Positions 28,460 to 38,127 of a stretch of 64,000 nucleotides of DNA are shown one piece after another (the first letter of the stretch is position 1; every line of letters begins with the position of its first letter). The notes below the pieces were generated by a model, which saw only the letters and a list, made by a program, of their open reading frames with translations, was not told the origin of the DNA and ran no database searches. The stretch comes from Planctomycetota bacterium (lineage in GTDB: Bacteria > Planctomycetota > Phycisphaerae > Phycisphaerales > UBA1924): assembly GCA_003696675.1 (NCBI GenBank), contig RFGH01000057.1:49243-113242 (forward strand), in the 5' to 3' direction. Made by a program: the position numbers and the translations under genes.

Positions 28460-29842
28460 ATGCGTGTCCGCACCGTGCTCGCCTGGTTTGTGATCGCCGG
28501 CTTCTTGGCTGTGGCGGTTGTTCTGACCCGCCCCCCCGCTGGCTCGGGTCCGGGTTCCAATGGTCAAGCCGCCCCTACCACCTGGACCATCCCTCTCGAT
28601 CCGGCCCGGGTGACCCGCATGGTCCGGCTCGACGGCCCGGAGGAGACCGCTTCGGTCTCCCGGGCGGCCACCGGGGCCGAACGCTGGACGCTCCGCTGGG
28701 AGACCGAGCCCGGCCGGGCCCAGGCCTGGCCCGCCGACGACACCCGCGTCCGGGCGGCCCTCCGCCTGATCGCCACCACCCCGATCACCATCGCCACGGA
28801 CAACGAGCCGGTGGAGCCTATGGCCACCGTCCGGGTCACCGAGTCCGACGGGCGATCCGTGGACATCGGTTTCGCCCCCCGCGCCGCCGGCGGCCAGACG
28901 CGGGTGGTGGTCGACCTCCGCGATGCCAACGGCATCGCCGAGAAGCGGGTGGTCGGACGGATGCCCTCCAGCCTGCCCGATGCCCTCGCCCGGACAGACT
29001 GGACGGCATGGCGGGACGATGACCTGTTCGACATCGGGCTGGCGACGGTCCGGGCCATCGAAATCGAGTCCGGTCCCCGCCGGGTCCGGCTCGAACGCGG
29101 GGCCCGCAATTGGGCGATCACCAGCCCGTTCACCCTCGAAGCCTCCACCGGAGAGATCGAGCGCGTCATCGGCGCGATCAACGCGCTGGCGGCGTCCGGC
29201 TTCGAGGACAGCCCGCCGCCGGACGCCACGACCGGGCTGGACGCCCCGTTGGCCCGCATCGCGATCGCCAGCGAGGGCATCGAGCGGGTGCTCACGGTCG
29301 GCCGCCCGGCGGACGGATCCGGCAAAACCGTGTACGCCCGCCTCGACAGCCCGAACGCGAATGCCATTGTCCGGGTGCCCGCTGAATCGTTCGCGAAGAT
29401 CACCGCGGCTCCCGAGTCTTACGCCCGGCGAACCCCGCTCGGCATCAACGCAACCGACACCGCCCGCTTCCGCTTCATCGGTCCGGACGGACGCCCACGG
29501 ATCGAGGCCAAGCGAACTGCCGACGGCTGGTCCATCGCCGGCCAGCCCGCCACGCCCGACCAGCGAGACGCCATCGACCGGGCCCTGCGGGTCATGACGG
29601 GAGAGCCAGCCGCCGGGCTGGCATATCGCGTCCCTCCCGACGACTCCAAAGGTTATCTCGGACAGATCCAGTGCCTGACCGCCGAGGGGATCCCCATCGC
29701 GGTCATGATCGTCCGCGTCGAGGACAGGCTCCGTTTGGTCCTCTCCCAGCAGGCGGGCGACCGCGAGCTGGCGTGGACCTGTGTCACAGAGAATGCTCAA
29801 GCCGTCGCCCTATGGGCGAGCGGGCTCGCGAATCGGGGATGA
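28460..29842 (+). CDS. DUF4340-domain membrane protein
   Basis: The 460-residue protein has one N-terminal membrane segment (VLAWFVIAGFLAVAVVL), then a large outside part with repeating beta-rich modules: WTIPLDPARVTRMVRL, LFDIGLATVRAIEIESG, ARNWAITSPFTLEASTGEIERVIGAINAL, VLTVGRPADGSGKTVYARL. These are hallmarks of DUF4340 proteins, often found beside ABC gliding/export components. No such partner lies here. It is convergent with purD (9 bp between) and divergent from the PuuD-like gene. Function unknown beyond the family. Confidence 0.75.
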   Translation: MRVRTVLAWFVIAGFLAVAVVLTRPPAGSGPGSNGQAAPTTWTIPLDPARVTRMVRLDGPEETASVSRAATGAERWTLRWETEPGRAQAWPADDTRVRAALRLIATTPITIATDNEPVEPMATVRVTESDGRSVDIGFAPRAAGGQTRVVVDLRDANGIAEKRVVGRMPSSLPDALARTDWTAWRDDDLFDIGLATVRAIEIESGPRRVRLERGARNWAITSPFTLEASTGEIERVIGAINALAASGFEDSPPPDATTGLDAPLARIAIASEGIERVLTVGRPADGSGKTVYARLDSPNANAIVRVPAESFAKITAAPESYARRTPLGINATDTARFRFIGPDGRPRIEAKRTADGWSIAGQPATPDQRDAIDRALRVMTGEPAAGLAYRVPPDDSKGYLGQIQCLTAEGIPIAVMIVRVEDRLRLVLSQQAGDRELAWTCVTENAQAVALWASGLANRG

Positions 29843-29851
29843 ACTCCGCGT

Positions 29852-31171
29852 TTAGCGGGCGGCCGCGGGTTTGGTCGAACCGATGTCACGCCGGTAGTGC
29901 ATCCCGCGGAACGAGATGCGCTCGCACGCCCGATACGCCAACTGCCTAGCCGTTGCGAAGTCCGGGCCGACCGCCGTCACGCCCAGCACTCGCCCGCCAG
30001 CGGTGACAATCTCGCCGTTTTCGATCTTGGTGCCCGCGTGGAACACACGCACACCGTCGATTTGCTCGGCCTTGTCGATGCCGGTGATCGCATCGCCGGT
30101 CTTGGGGCTCGCCGGGTAACCCTGGCTGGCCAAGACTACGCATACAGCCGTCTGCTCGCTGAATCGAACATCAACCTCGTCCAGCCGTCCCTCGGCCGTC
30201 GCCAGAAACAGTTCGACCGCGTCGGACTCCAAGCGAGCCATCAGCGGCTGGCATTCGGGGTCCCCGAAGCGGGTGTTGAACTCGAGGACTTTGGGTCCGC
30301 CCGGGGTCAGCATGATCCCCGCGTAGAGAACACCACGGAACTCAATTTCCTCGCGGCGCATGGCGTCGACCATTGGCACGAACACCTCGGTCTCGATCAC
30401 CCGCATCGTCGCGTCGTCCACCGTGTCCGCGGGGCAGAACGCGCCCATGCCCCCGGTGTTTGGGCCGGTGTCGCCTTCGCCGAGACGCTTGTGGTCCTGG
30501 CAGGGGGGCAGCACGAGAATATTCCGCCCGTCGACGAGCGCCAGCACGGAGACCTCCGTGCCCTGCAGGCGTTCCTCGACCACGATGGTCTTGCCCGCGT
30601 CGCCGAACTCGAGCTGCTTCATCATTCGCTTGATCGCGTCGAGCCCCTCCTGCATGGTCTCGGGCACGATCACGCCCTTGCCCTTGGCCAGTCCGGCCGC
30701 CTTGACGACCATCGGCTCCTCGCGGGTGCTGTAATACTCGACGGCCCGGTCGTAGTCCTTGAAGACCCGCCCGTCGCCTGTGGGCACCGACGCCGCCCGC
30801 ATCATCTGCTTGGCGAACGCTTTGTCGGCCTCCAGCATCGCGCCCCGCTTGCCGGGACCAAAGACAGGCCGCACCGTGCCGTCGGCTCGCTTGCCGAGCA
30901 CATCCGCATAGCCCTCCGCCAGCGGGGCCTCCGGGCCGATGACCACCAGTCCGATGTCCTTTCGGTCGCAGAACTGCCCGAGTCGGTACAGCTCCCTGGC
31001 CGAAACCGGCACATCCACGGGTGTGCCAAGCTTGGCCAGCCCCGGGTTCGAGGGGTGCGTGACATACAGCGTCCCGAGTCGGGGCGAGCGGGAAATCGCC
31101 TCGGCCAGAGCGTGCTCGCGTCCGCCGCCGCCAATGAGGAGTACATTGATCTTGCCAGAACCGGTGGTCAT
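29852..31171 (-). CDS. purD: Phosphoribosylamine-glycine ligase
   Basis: The 439-residue ATP-grasp enzyme makes GAR in purine synthesis. The start is ATG 31171 (MTTGSGKINVLLIGGGGREHAL), overlapping the pdeM stop by 4 bp; the track ORF continues upstream into other coding sequence. Family signatures: IGPEAPLAEGYADVL, KQMMRAASVPTGDG, VVKAAGLAKGKGVIV, GDTGPNTGGMGAFCP, VLEFNTRFGDPECQ. It is last in an eight-gene run of minus genes that includes DNA-repair and polyketide genes. Nothing else of the purine pathway is here. Confidence 0.97.
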   Translation of the reverse strand: MTTGSGKINVLLIGGGGREHALAEAISRSPRLGTLYVTHPSNPGLAKLGTPVDVPVSARELYRLGQFCDRKDIGLVVIGPEAPLAEGYADVLGKRADGTVRPVFGPGKRGAMLEADKAFAKQMMRAASVPTGDGRVFKDYDRAVEYYSTREEPMVVKAAGLAKGKGVIVPETMQEGLDAIKRMMKQLEFGDAGKTIVVEERLQGTEVSVLALVDGRNILVLPPCQDHKRLGEGDTGPNTGGMGAFCPADTVDDATMRVIETEVFVPMVDAMRREEIEFRGVLYAGIMLTPGGPKVLEFNTRFGDPECQPLMARLESDAVELFLATAEGRLDEVDVRFSEQTAVCVVLASQGYPASPKTGDAITGIDKAEQIDGVRVFHAGTKIENGEIVTAGGRVLGVTAVGPDFATARQLAYRACERISFRGMHYRRDIGSTKPAAAR

Positions 31172-31887
31172 AAGCGATCGTAGGCTGTTTCCGCCGCAAT
31201 CCCGTCCGAATCGCCCACGCACAACGCCCCCGCAGCCCGTGTCACCGGGACCACCGATCGCTCCCCGGCCGCGAAGACCGCGGCCCCTTCGCATGCGACC
31301 AGTTGACCGCCCGTAAACGAGCCGAAGGCGGGCAGGATGCCCGTCATCCCCCCGAACCAGAAGCACGCCGAACGCACCCGCCTCGGCCCATCGCCGACGG
31401 AGACAACCGGATGGATGTGGCCACACAGAGTCGGTTCTTGATCGATACGCGGAGGTTCATGCGTGAGAACAACGCCTCCGACGACCGCCCGATCTCCAAG
31501 CGCCCGCACGCCGAGCGGCTCGCAGGTTCTGGCCCGGCGGTCGTGATTGCCGACGACCAGATTGATCTCGATCGAGCCGAGCGAGCCACGCCACGCCCGG
31601 ACGGCGTCAAGGGTCCGTTGTTGCAGCGCAGCCGCGTCATGGATCAGGTCGCCGAGCACGATCAGGCGCTTGGCCCCGGTGATTCCAAGCAACGCCGAAA
31701 TCCGGTGAAGATCACGGCCGGTCACTGCCTCGGGCACGGGAACCCCCATCGCCCGGAACGACGCGGGCTTGCCAAGGTGCATATCCGCGACGAGCACAGA
31801 CCCGGCGTCTGGCAGCCACACGCACCGGTCCGGCAGCATCACCAGCCGCACACCGTGCCATCCGATTTCGATCGCTCCATCGATCAC
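31168..31887 (-). CDS. pdeM: Ligase-associated DNA damage response endonuclease PdeM
   Basis: The 239-residue calcineurin-like metallophosphoesterase has the metal-site blocks LVADMHLGK, VLGDLIHDA, LVVGNHDRR, LTHEP and CGHIHP in the right order. In this setting, directly after a ligase-associated helicase (4-bp overlap) and an ATP-dependent ligase, it matches PdeM. Its 3' end overlaps purD by 4 bp. The precise nuclease substrate is not known from the sequence. Confidence 0.92.
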   Translation of the reverse strand: MIDGAIEIGWHGVRLVMLPDRCVWLPDAGSVLVADMHLGKPASFRAMGVPVPEAVTGRDLHRISALLGITGAKRLIVLGDLIHDAAALQQRTLDAVRAWRGSLGSIEINLVVGNHDRRARTCEPLGVRALGDRAVVGGVVLTHEPPRIDQEPTLCGHIHPVVSVGDGPRRVRSACFWFGGMTGILPAFGSFTGGQLVACEGAAVFAAGERSVVPVTRAAGALCVGDSDGIAAETAYDRL

Positions 31888-34379
31888 GCCTTCACCTTCC
31901 GCTTCCGTGCCAACCGTGCCTCGGACCGGGCTTGCATCTGCGCCGACAGCCTGCGGACCCGATCCTCCCAGCTCTCGCTGGTGACTGTGGTCGCCCGAAG
32001 GCTCTCACAATACAGCGGGAACGCCAGCGGTGATAACACCGGCGTCTCGACGACCCGAATCGCAAGGCTGGCCGCCCGCTCAAGGGTCCGGTCGAGGCGT
32101 GTCAGTTCAAGCTGTTCGTCCAGCACCTCCTTCTGGGCCTGGAACAGGAGCAGGTTATCTGGGTCGAACTCGCGGAACACATCATAAAACATGTCGCTCG
32201 ACGCTTGGAGGTGCCGAGTTCGCACCCGTTCGCCGGGATAGCCCTGCTGGGTCAACCCTGCGATCCGAGCGATGATCCGGAACTGACGGCGTGCAAACTC
32301 GGCCGCGTTGACCGACTCGATCAGATCATTGAGCAATCCCTCTCGGACCAACAGCTCCTGCCAGGTCTCGGGGTCGGTCTCGAGCGGTTCGTCGCAGCTC
32401 AGCTCGATCCCGTAATCGTTGACCACCGCCGTTACCGACCGCGGCGTGATGCGGCTCAGGCGCAGGCTCAGAACCGCCCCAAGACCCTCGTGTGCCAGCC
32501 GTCCGGCGAAGGGGAACACAAAGACATGGTGGCGTCCGCGGAGCTTGGCGTGCTCAATGAGCAGCACATCGGGCGTCGGGATCACGCTCAGCTCACGCTG
32601 CAACTCGAGCAGCGGGCGCACGCAATTCATCTCGGGCCCTTCGAACACGCCCCGCGAAGCTTCCAGCATGAGTTCCTGTACCGCCCCGGCCAGCTGGGTC
32701 GACAGCGGCATTTTCCCGCCGTTCCAACGCGGTACCGCCCCCCGAACCGACCGCGCCCGCTCCACGGTGGCGGTCATCTCCCGCAGCTTCTTTAACTCGA
32801 CGACCTTGCCCGCAAAGACGAAGCGGTCCCCGATGTTCAGTCGTGCGACGAAGGACTCTTCGACAGTGCCGAGCACCTTTCCATTCGGATAGGCGACCTT
32901 GACCGCATCGTCGGCCACGATCGTCCCGATATTCATGCGGTGACGCTGGGCGATCGTGCGGGATGCCACCTTCAACATGCCGCCGATGTCGACAAGCCGA
33001 GCGAACTCGGGGTACACCGTCAGCGCCTCGCCCCCGCTGCGGACGAACTCCATCGCCCACCGCCATTCCTGATCCGACAGATCGCGGAACGCCCAGGTGG
33101 ACCGCACCTCGCGCTTCAGCGCGTCCTCGTCGAAGCCCTCCGCCATCGCCGCCGTCACAAGGTGCTGCACCAGCACATCCAGCGGCCGATCGATCGGCTG
33201 GCGTGACTCCAGCTCCCCCCGCGCAATCGCGCGACGCACGCCCGCGAACTCGATCAGCTCGAACGCGTGCGTCGGCACTCCCACGATCCGCGATACCGCA
33301 CCCGGCTGGTGCCCCGACCGCCCCGCCCGCTGCACGATCCGCGCGACGCCCTTCGGGCTGCCCACTTGGATCACCTGGTCCACCGGGGCAAAGTCCACAC
33401 CCAGGTCGAGGCTCGAGGTGCTGACCACGCACCGCAGCCCGCCCAGCTCGCCTTTGAGCATCCGCTCGACGCGGTCGCGGAGTTCGCGATCGAGCGATCC
33501 ATGGTGCAACGCGATCCCGCCGATCAGGTCCGGGCTGCGGCGCACCAACGCCCGGAACCAGATCTCCGCCTGCGACCGTGTGTTGGTGAAAAGAAGCGTT
33601 GAAGCCGCCCGTCCGATCCGCTCGATCACCTGATCGACCAACGCCGTGCCGATGTGCCCCGCCCACGGGTACCGCTCGATCGCGGCGGGCAGCAGGCATT
33701 CGACCTCGATCGGCTTGTCCTCCGCGCCGCGGATCATCGCGGGCATGGGCCGGTCAGGCCCGACCAGCGCCCGCGCCGCGTCATCGAGATTTCCCAGCGT
33801 CGCCGAGATCCCCCACAACCGCAGCGTCGGAGCAAGCGTTCGCAGCCGTGTGAGGGCCAGTTCGGTCTGTGTGCCGCGCTTGGTCGACAGCAGCTCGTGC
33901 CATTCGTCGCACACCACCAGTCGCAGCTGGCGCAGTTGCTTGGCGGTCTCGGCGTATGTCAGAAGGATCGTCAGGCTCTCCGGCGTTGTAACCAGCGCCG
34001 TCGGCAGACGCCTGCGTTGCCGCGCCTTGATCGACGAACTCGTGTCGCCCGTTCGCGTCTCAACTGTCCAGTTCAAGCCGAGCGCATCGGCGCTCTCCTG
34101 CAGCGCCTTGGCAGTGTCGCTCGCCAGCGCCCGCAGCGGCGTGACCCACACCACCCTGACCGGGTCCGCAGCCACGCCGGATCCCTTGGGCGTGATCGCG
34201 CCCTCGTTCAGCCGCTCGATCGCCGCTCCCAGCCAAGCGGCGTATGTCTTACCAGTTCCCGTAGGCGAAAAGATCAGACCGTCCCGCCCCGCCAGATATG
34301 CCGACCACGCATCGATTTGGAACTGGAACGCTTTCCACCCGCGTGATCGGAACCAGGATGTCACCGCGTGATGCGTCAT
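31884..34379 (-). CDS. Ligase-associated DEXH-box helicase (Lhr-like)
   Basis: The 831-residue SF2 helicase begins at ATG 34379 (MTHHAVTSWFRSRGW); the track start at 34796 is antisense-free but runs into the ligase gene and is not supported. Walker A FSPTGTGKTYAAW, motif II VVCDEWHELL (DEWH form of DExH), motif III ISATLGN, motif VI RAGRSGHQ, and the Lhr winged-helix/C-terminal region (VFVFPFAGRLAHEGLGAVLSLRLS) are present. Such enzymes translocate on DNA and are found with a ligase, a metallo-beta-lactamase exonuclease and PdeM, exactly as here. Start overlaps the ligase stop by 4 bp, and the stop overlaps pdeM by 4 bp. Confidence 0.93.
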   Translation of the reverse strand: MTHHAVTSWFRSRGWKAFQFQIDAWSAYLAGRDGLIFSPTGTGKTYAAWLGAAIERLNEGAITPKGSGVAADPVRVVWVTPLRALASDTAKALQESADALGLNWTVETRTGDTSSSIKARQRRRLPTALVTTPESLTILLTYAETAKQLRQLRLVVCDEWHELLSTKRGTQTELALTRLRTLAPTLRLWGISATLGNLDDAARALVGPDRPMPAMIRGAEDKPIEVECLLPAAIERYPWAGHIGTALVDQVIERIGRAASTLLFTNTRSQAEIWFRALVRRSPDLIGGIALHHGSLDRELRDRVERMLKGELGGLRCVVSTSSLDLGVDFAPVDQVIQVGSPKGVARIVQRAGRSGHQPGAVSRIVGVPTHAFELIEFAGVRRAIARGELESRQPIDRPLDVLVQHLVTAAMAEGFDEDALKREVRSTWAFRDLSDQEWRWAMEFVRSGGEALTVYPEFARLVDIGGMLKVASRTIAQRHRMNIGTIVADDAVKVAYPNGKVLGTVEESFVARLNIGDRFVFAGKVVELKKLREMTATVERARSVRGAVPRWNGGKMPLSTQLAGAVQELMLEASRGVFEGPEMNCVRPLLELQRELSVIPTPDVLLIEHAKLRGRHHVFVFPFAGRLAHEGLGAVLSLRLSRITPRSVTAVVNDYGIELSCDEPLETDPETWQELLVREGLLNDLIESVNAAEFARRQFRIIARIAGLTQQGYPGERVRTRHLQASSDMFYDVFREFDPDNLLLFQAQKEVLDEQLELTRLDRTLERAASLAIRVVETPVLSPLAFPLYCESLRATTVTSESWEDRVRRLSAQMQARSEARLARKRKVKA

Positions 34380-36004
34380 CCCGTGTGCGCCCTCAGTAAC
34401 GCATGCAGCGTCTCGATCGTGTCGGCCTCCGCCGCGGTCTTGTCGGTCCGCCACCGGAGGATCCGTGGAAAGCGGACCGCGATGCCGGATTTGTGGCGTC
34501 TCGATTCTTGCAGCCCCTCGAAGCCGAGCTCGAAAACCTGCACAGTTTCGACCTGTCGGAACGGGCCGCTCTTGCTCGTCGTGTGCTTCCGGATCCAGCG
34601 ATCGAGACGCTCGATCTCGTCCTGCTCCAGCCCGGAGTACGCCTTGGCGAAGGTCACCAGTTTGGGTTTTTCGCCCGACCGATCCCACACGCCAAAGGTG
34701 TAGTCCGTGTATAGGCTCGCCCGACGCCCCGACCCCGGCTGAGCCGCGGTCAGCACCGCATCGACCGTGTACGGGTCCACCTTCCACTTGAACCATCCCG
34801 GGGTATCGCCCGGCTTGGTCCGACCCACGCCGTACACCGACCCCCGGTGCTTGAGCATCAGCCCCTCGGCCCCGCGCTCACGGGCCGATTCCTGCAACGA
34901 GCCGAGCTCATCCCAGGTCCCCGCATCGACCAGCGGCGACAGCCGGATTGTCTCGCCATCTAGCGATCGAATGACCGCCTCCAACCGCCTGCGTCGATCC
35001 GCGAACACTCTGCCCCTCCAATCTTCGCCGTCAGACTCGAGCAGGTCGTACGCCACCAGCACCGCCCGCGTCTCGTCGAACAGGCTCATCTGATGCGTCG
35101 GCGCGACCTTGCGATTCAGACGCGACTGCAGCGCCGCGAAGGGCAGTGGGCGATCGTCCCGCCACAGCAGCACCTCGCCGTCGAGCACCGTGCCTTCGTA
35201 GAGCTGCTGCGCTGCCGCGATGATCTCCGGGAACTGGTGCGCGATCAGCTCTTCGCCTCGCGACCACAGCGTGACCTCACCACCGCGTTTGATAAGCTGC
35301 GCACGGATGCCGTCCCACTTCCACTCGGCTGCCCAGTCACTCAGGCCCCCCAACGCGGACGCCTCACCCTCCAAGGGATGCGCGAGGAAGAAGGGATAGG
35401 CCCGCGCATGTTGATCGTCGTCACCCTCGCCGTTGAGCAGCCGTTCGTAGTTCGCCGCGCTGGGCACGAAGGCCCCCACCAGCCGGTGTGCCATCACATC
35501 GTGTTCCACACCCGCGATGTTGGCAAGGGCCCGCGTCACCAGCCGCTTCTGCACGCCTAGGCGGAACCCGCCCCGGATCAGCTTGTGATAGACCAGCCGC
35601 TCATCAGCATCAAACACCGCCCACGCGTCGCGGATGATCGCCCGCTTCGTGTCCTCCTTCGCCCCCATCAGCGGCAGCACCCGCGCCTCCATCGTCCTGT
35701 GCAGCGGTTCGTCCGTCGTCCGCTCCGGCTCGGGCAGTAGCAGTGCGATCGTCTCGGACAGATCCCCCACCGCCGCGTGGCACTCGCCGATGAGCCAACC
35801 CGGCAGCGAGGTCACCTCCAACGCCAAGTCACGCAATGCATTCGTCGACGCCGCCCCTTTGGGTCGGTTGCCAGTCAGCAACGCAACCGCCCACGCCGCG
35901 TCCGCCGGATCGGCGCCGCGGAAGTATGCCTCGAGCAACGCCAGTTTGTCGCCGGTCGCCGTTGTCGCGTCCAGATCCATGAACAGGCGGGTGAACCGAC
36001 GCAT
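34376..36004 (-). CDS. ATP-dependent DNA ligase (ligase-associated damage-response type)
   Basis: The 542-residue protein has an N-terminal helical domain (about 1-190) and a nucleotidyltransferase core. The adenylated lysine is in EWKWDGIRAQLI, followed by LWSRGEEL, VLDGEVLLW, GAEGLMLKHRGSVYG and WFKWKVDPY (motif V). The C-terminal OB fold reads YTDYTFGVW...KLVTFAKAYSG. It seals nicks using ATP, in contrast to LigA in this window. It sits between the exonuclease (1-bp TGATG overlap) and the helicase (4-bp overlap). Confidence 0.95.
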   Translation of the reverse strand: MRRFTRLFMDLDATTATGDKLALLEAYFRGADPADAAWAVALLTGNRPKGAASTNALRDLALEVTSLPGWLIGECHAAVGDLSETIALLLPEPERTTDEPLHRTMEARVLPLMGAKEDTKRAIIRDAWAVFDADERLVYHKLIRGGFRLGVQKRLVTRALANIAGVEHDVMAHRLVGAFVPSAANYERLLNGEGDDDQHARAYPFFLAHPLEGEASALGGLSDWAAEWKWDGIRAQLIKRGGEVTLWSRGEELIAHQFPEIIAAAQQLYEGTVLDGEVLLWRDDRPLPFAALQSRLNRKVAPTHQMSLFDETRAVLVAYDLLESDGEDWRGRVFADRRRRLEAVIRSLDGETIRLSPLVDAGTWDELGSLQESARERGAEGLMLKHRGSVYGVGRTKPGDTPGWFKWKVDPYTVDAVLTAAQPGSGRRASLYTDYTFGVWDRSGEKPKLVTFAKAYSGLEQDEIERLDRWIRKHTTSKSGPFRQVETVQVFELGFEGLQESRRHKSGIAVRFPRILRWRTDKTAAEADTIETLHALLRAHTG

Positions 36005-37041
36005 CAGTCCTCACCGCCCGTCTCTGTCTCATCCCCGCCCTCACCCGTGAACCGCGTGGGCACCACAAATGAGTCCAGCCCCATCGACTCACGCAGATAC
36101 CGCGCCAGCGTCTCGCTCGATCCGTGCGTGACTCCGACCCGCCTCGCGCCCGAGCGTCGTACGGTGTCGAGCAGTCCGTCCCAGTCCGCGTGGTCCGACA
36201 GCGTGAACCCGCGATCGACCGATTGCCACCTGCGCCGCCCGCGCACACGCATCCAGCCCGATACGAAGGCTGTGCGAATCCCCCCGGGGCCCTTGAACTT
36301 CCGCAGCCAGGCCGTACCCGACGCCGACGGCGGCGTCAAAATCAGACCGGGACCCTTCAAATCCTTCGCATGCTGCGCGTCAGCGTGCATCACCTCCGGC
36401 AGCTTGATACCCGCGTCCCGGTAGACCCCCGTCGGCCCCAGCACCGCACCGTGCACCCCGATCGGCCCGTTCGAAGCGTCCAGTCCAGCCAGCACTCGCT
36501 GCGCCTTGCCCAGCGAGTACGTCAGCAGCACCGTTGTCCGTCCCTCGGCCGCGTTCGATCGCCACCACCCGTTGATGTCTTCAAAGACTTTCGCCGGATC
36601 TTCCCACCGATAAATCGGCAGCCCGAATGTGCTCTCAGTGAGCAGCACATCGCACGGGACAACCTCGAACGCCTCGCAGCTCGGGTCCGGCTCGACCTTG
36701 TAGTCCCCCGTGATTACCCATACCGGTCCGCCATCGTCCGGCTCGATCCGCACCTGAGCCGACCCCAGCACATGCCCCGCGGGGTGCAACGACACCGTCG
36801 TACGCCCCAACCGCACACGCTCGCCGAACGCCGGGATGTCGGCCTCGATCTCTCCCGGCATCCGCGATCGCATCAGCGCGATCGTGCCCGCCGTGGCCAG
36901 ATACCGGCCGCACCCGGGTATCGCATGGTCGGCGTGCGCGTGCGTGACCACCGCCCTGGGCACCGGACGCCAGGGGTCTACATAGAACCCCCCCGCCTCG
37001 CACCACAGCCCACACTCCGTCTGCACCACGAGGTCGTTCAT
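36004..37041 (-). CDS. Ligase-associated damage-response exonuclease (metallo-beta-lactamase fold)
   Basis: The 345-residue enzyme of the SNM1/CPSF-like beta-lactamase group has the metal motif THAHADHAIPG, then HPAGHVLGSAQVRIE, ITGDYKVEPD and DVLLTESTFG. The C-terminal FTLSDHADWDGLL and VGVTHGSS complete the beta-CASP pattern. It should be a 5'-3' DNA exonuclease. I prefer ATG 37041; GTG 37044, the track start, is one codon earlier. It is 24 bp downstream of the type III PKS gene and overlaps the ligase start by one base. Confidence 0.92.
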   Translation of the reverse strand: MNDLVVQTECGLWCEAGGFYVDPWRPVPRAVVTHAHADHAIPGCGRYLATAGTIALMRSRMPGEIEADIPAFGERVRLGRTTVSLHPAGHVLGSAQVRIEPDDGGPVWVITGDYKVEPDPSCEAFEVVPCDVLLTESTFGLPIYRWEDPAKVFEDINGWWRSNAAEGRTTVLLTYSLGKAQRVLAGLDASNGPIGVHGAVLGPTGVYRDAGIKLPEVMHADAQHAKDLKGPGLILTPPSASGTAWLRKFKGPGGIRTAFVSGWMRVRGRRRWQSVDRGFTLSDHADWDGLLDTVRRSGARRVGVTHGSSETLARYLRESMGLDSFVVPTRFTGEGGDETETGGED

Positions 37042-37065
37042 CACGCCGCATTGTTCGCATGCGGC

Positions 37066-38127
37066 TCAACGCTCGATGAGCACGCCCTCCCCGGCAAGCC
37101 CGGGCCCGAACGCCATTGCAACCACACGCCCTTGCGTCTTCTCCAGCACCCGCTCGAGCACGAAGAGCACCGTGGGGGACGACATATTCCCGAACCGCGT
37201 TAGCACCTCCAGCGAAGCCGCCACCGCCGATCCATCCAGTCCGAGCGACCACCGTACTGCTTCGACGATCCTCGGCCCCCCGGGGTGAATCGCCCATCCC
37301 GCGATGTCCGATCGGTCGAGCCCCTCCTCGGCGAGCCACTTATCGACCCACGGGCCGACGCTCCGCTCGAGCACCAGGGGGACTTTGGCCGAAAGCGACA
37401 TCTCGAATCCGTGATCGCCAATCACCCACCCCATCTCACCCAACGAATCATCGACTAGCACCGCCCCGAATGACGCCAAGCGAGGACCGGGCCCGTTTCC
37501 GCCGACCACGCACGCAGCGGCCCCGTCGCCGAACAACGCATTGGCGGTCGCGGCGCCGTTCTTGGGTTCATACTGAAAGTGCACGGAGCACACCTCCACG
37601 CAGCACAAGAGCACCACCGACCCCGGCTCGCCCGCCGCAATCGCATTGGCGACCCTCAGACCATTGATCGCCCCATGACATCCCATGAATCCGACATGCG
37701 TACGCTGCACGCTCCGCCGGAGTCCCAGTCGTCCGATCAACTCGATATCCACGCCCGGGGCCGCGAAGCCCGTGCACGACACGGTCACAAGATGCGTGAT
37801 GGCTCCAGCGTCCATCCCGCTGTTCCTGAGGGCGTCCACCGCCGCACGCTCGGCCAGACTTGGAGCGACCGAGGCGTACTTCCGCATCCGATCGCCGGTC
37901 GTCGGGCCGCCCGCGCTCTCTTCGCCGATCCCGAAGTATGTCGACCTTCCACCCTCGGCGATCGAGGTCCACCGCGTTTCGACCCCCGAATGCGCGTACA
38001 ACGATTCCACTGCACGCAGCCGCCGACCTTTAGCCCCCATCAGTTCGCCCGCCATGCGTATCGCGTCGGTCTGATGCAGCGCGGCATCCGGCACCGCCGT
38101 CCCGATGCCGAGCAGAACACCGCTCAT
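37066..38127 (-). CDS. Type III polyketide synthase (chalcone/stilbene synthase family)
   Basis: The 353-residue enzyme has the Cys-His-Asn triad: VTVSCTGFAAPG (nucleophile Cys), AIHPGGPRI (His) and RFGNMSSPTVLFVL (Asn). The start is ATG 38127 (MSGVLLGIGTAVP), overlapping the flavoprotein stop by 4 bp; the track extension to 38367 is not supported. Type III PKSs extend acyl-CoA starters with malonyl-CoA. With the flavoprotein and methyltransferase before it, the set resembles the alkylresorcinol/alkylquinone trio (SrsA/SrsC/SrsB), so the product may be a membrane-associated phenolic or quinone lipid. Starter and ring type cannot be predicted here. Confidence 0.93.
   Translation of the reverse strand: MSGVLLGIGTAVPDAALHQTDAIRMAGELMGAKGRRLRAVESLYAHSGVETRWTSIAEGGRSTYFGIGEESAGGPTTGDRMRKYASVAPSLAERAAVDALRNSGMDAGAITHLVTVSCTGFAAPGVDIELIGRLGLRRSVQRTHVGFMGCHGAINGLRVANAIAAGEPGSVVLLCCVEVCSVHFQYEPKNGAATANALFGDGAAACVVGGNGPGPRLASFGAVLVDDSLGEMGWVIGDHGFEMSLSAKVPLVLERSVGPWVDKWLAEEGLDRSDIAGWAIHPGGPRIVEAVRWSLGLDGSAVAASLEVLTRFGNMSSPTVLFVLERVLEKTQGRVVAMAFGPGLAGEGVLIER

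Noticed and set aside
28346-29800. 484-aa minus-strand ORF
   Set aside because: Antisense shadow of the DUF4340 gene, which has a recognisable family and signal anchor.
29897-31183. 428-aa plus-strand ORF
   Set aside because: Antisense to purD; no domain seen.
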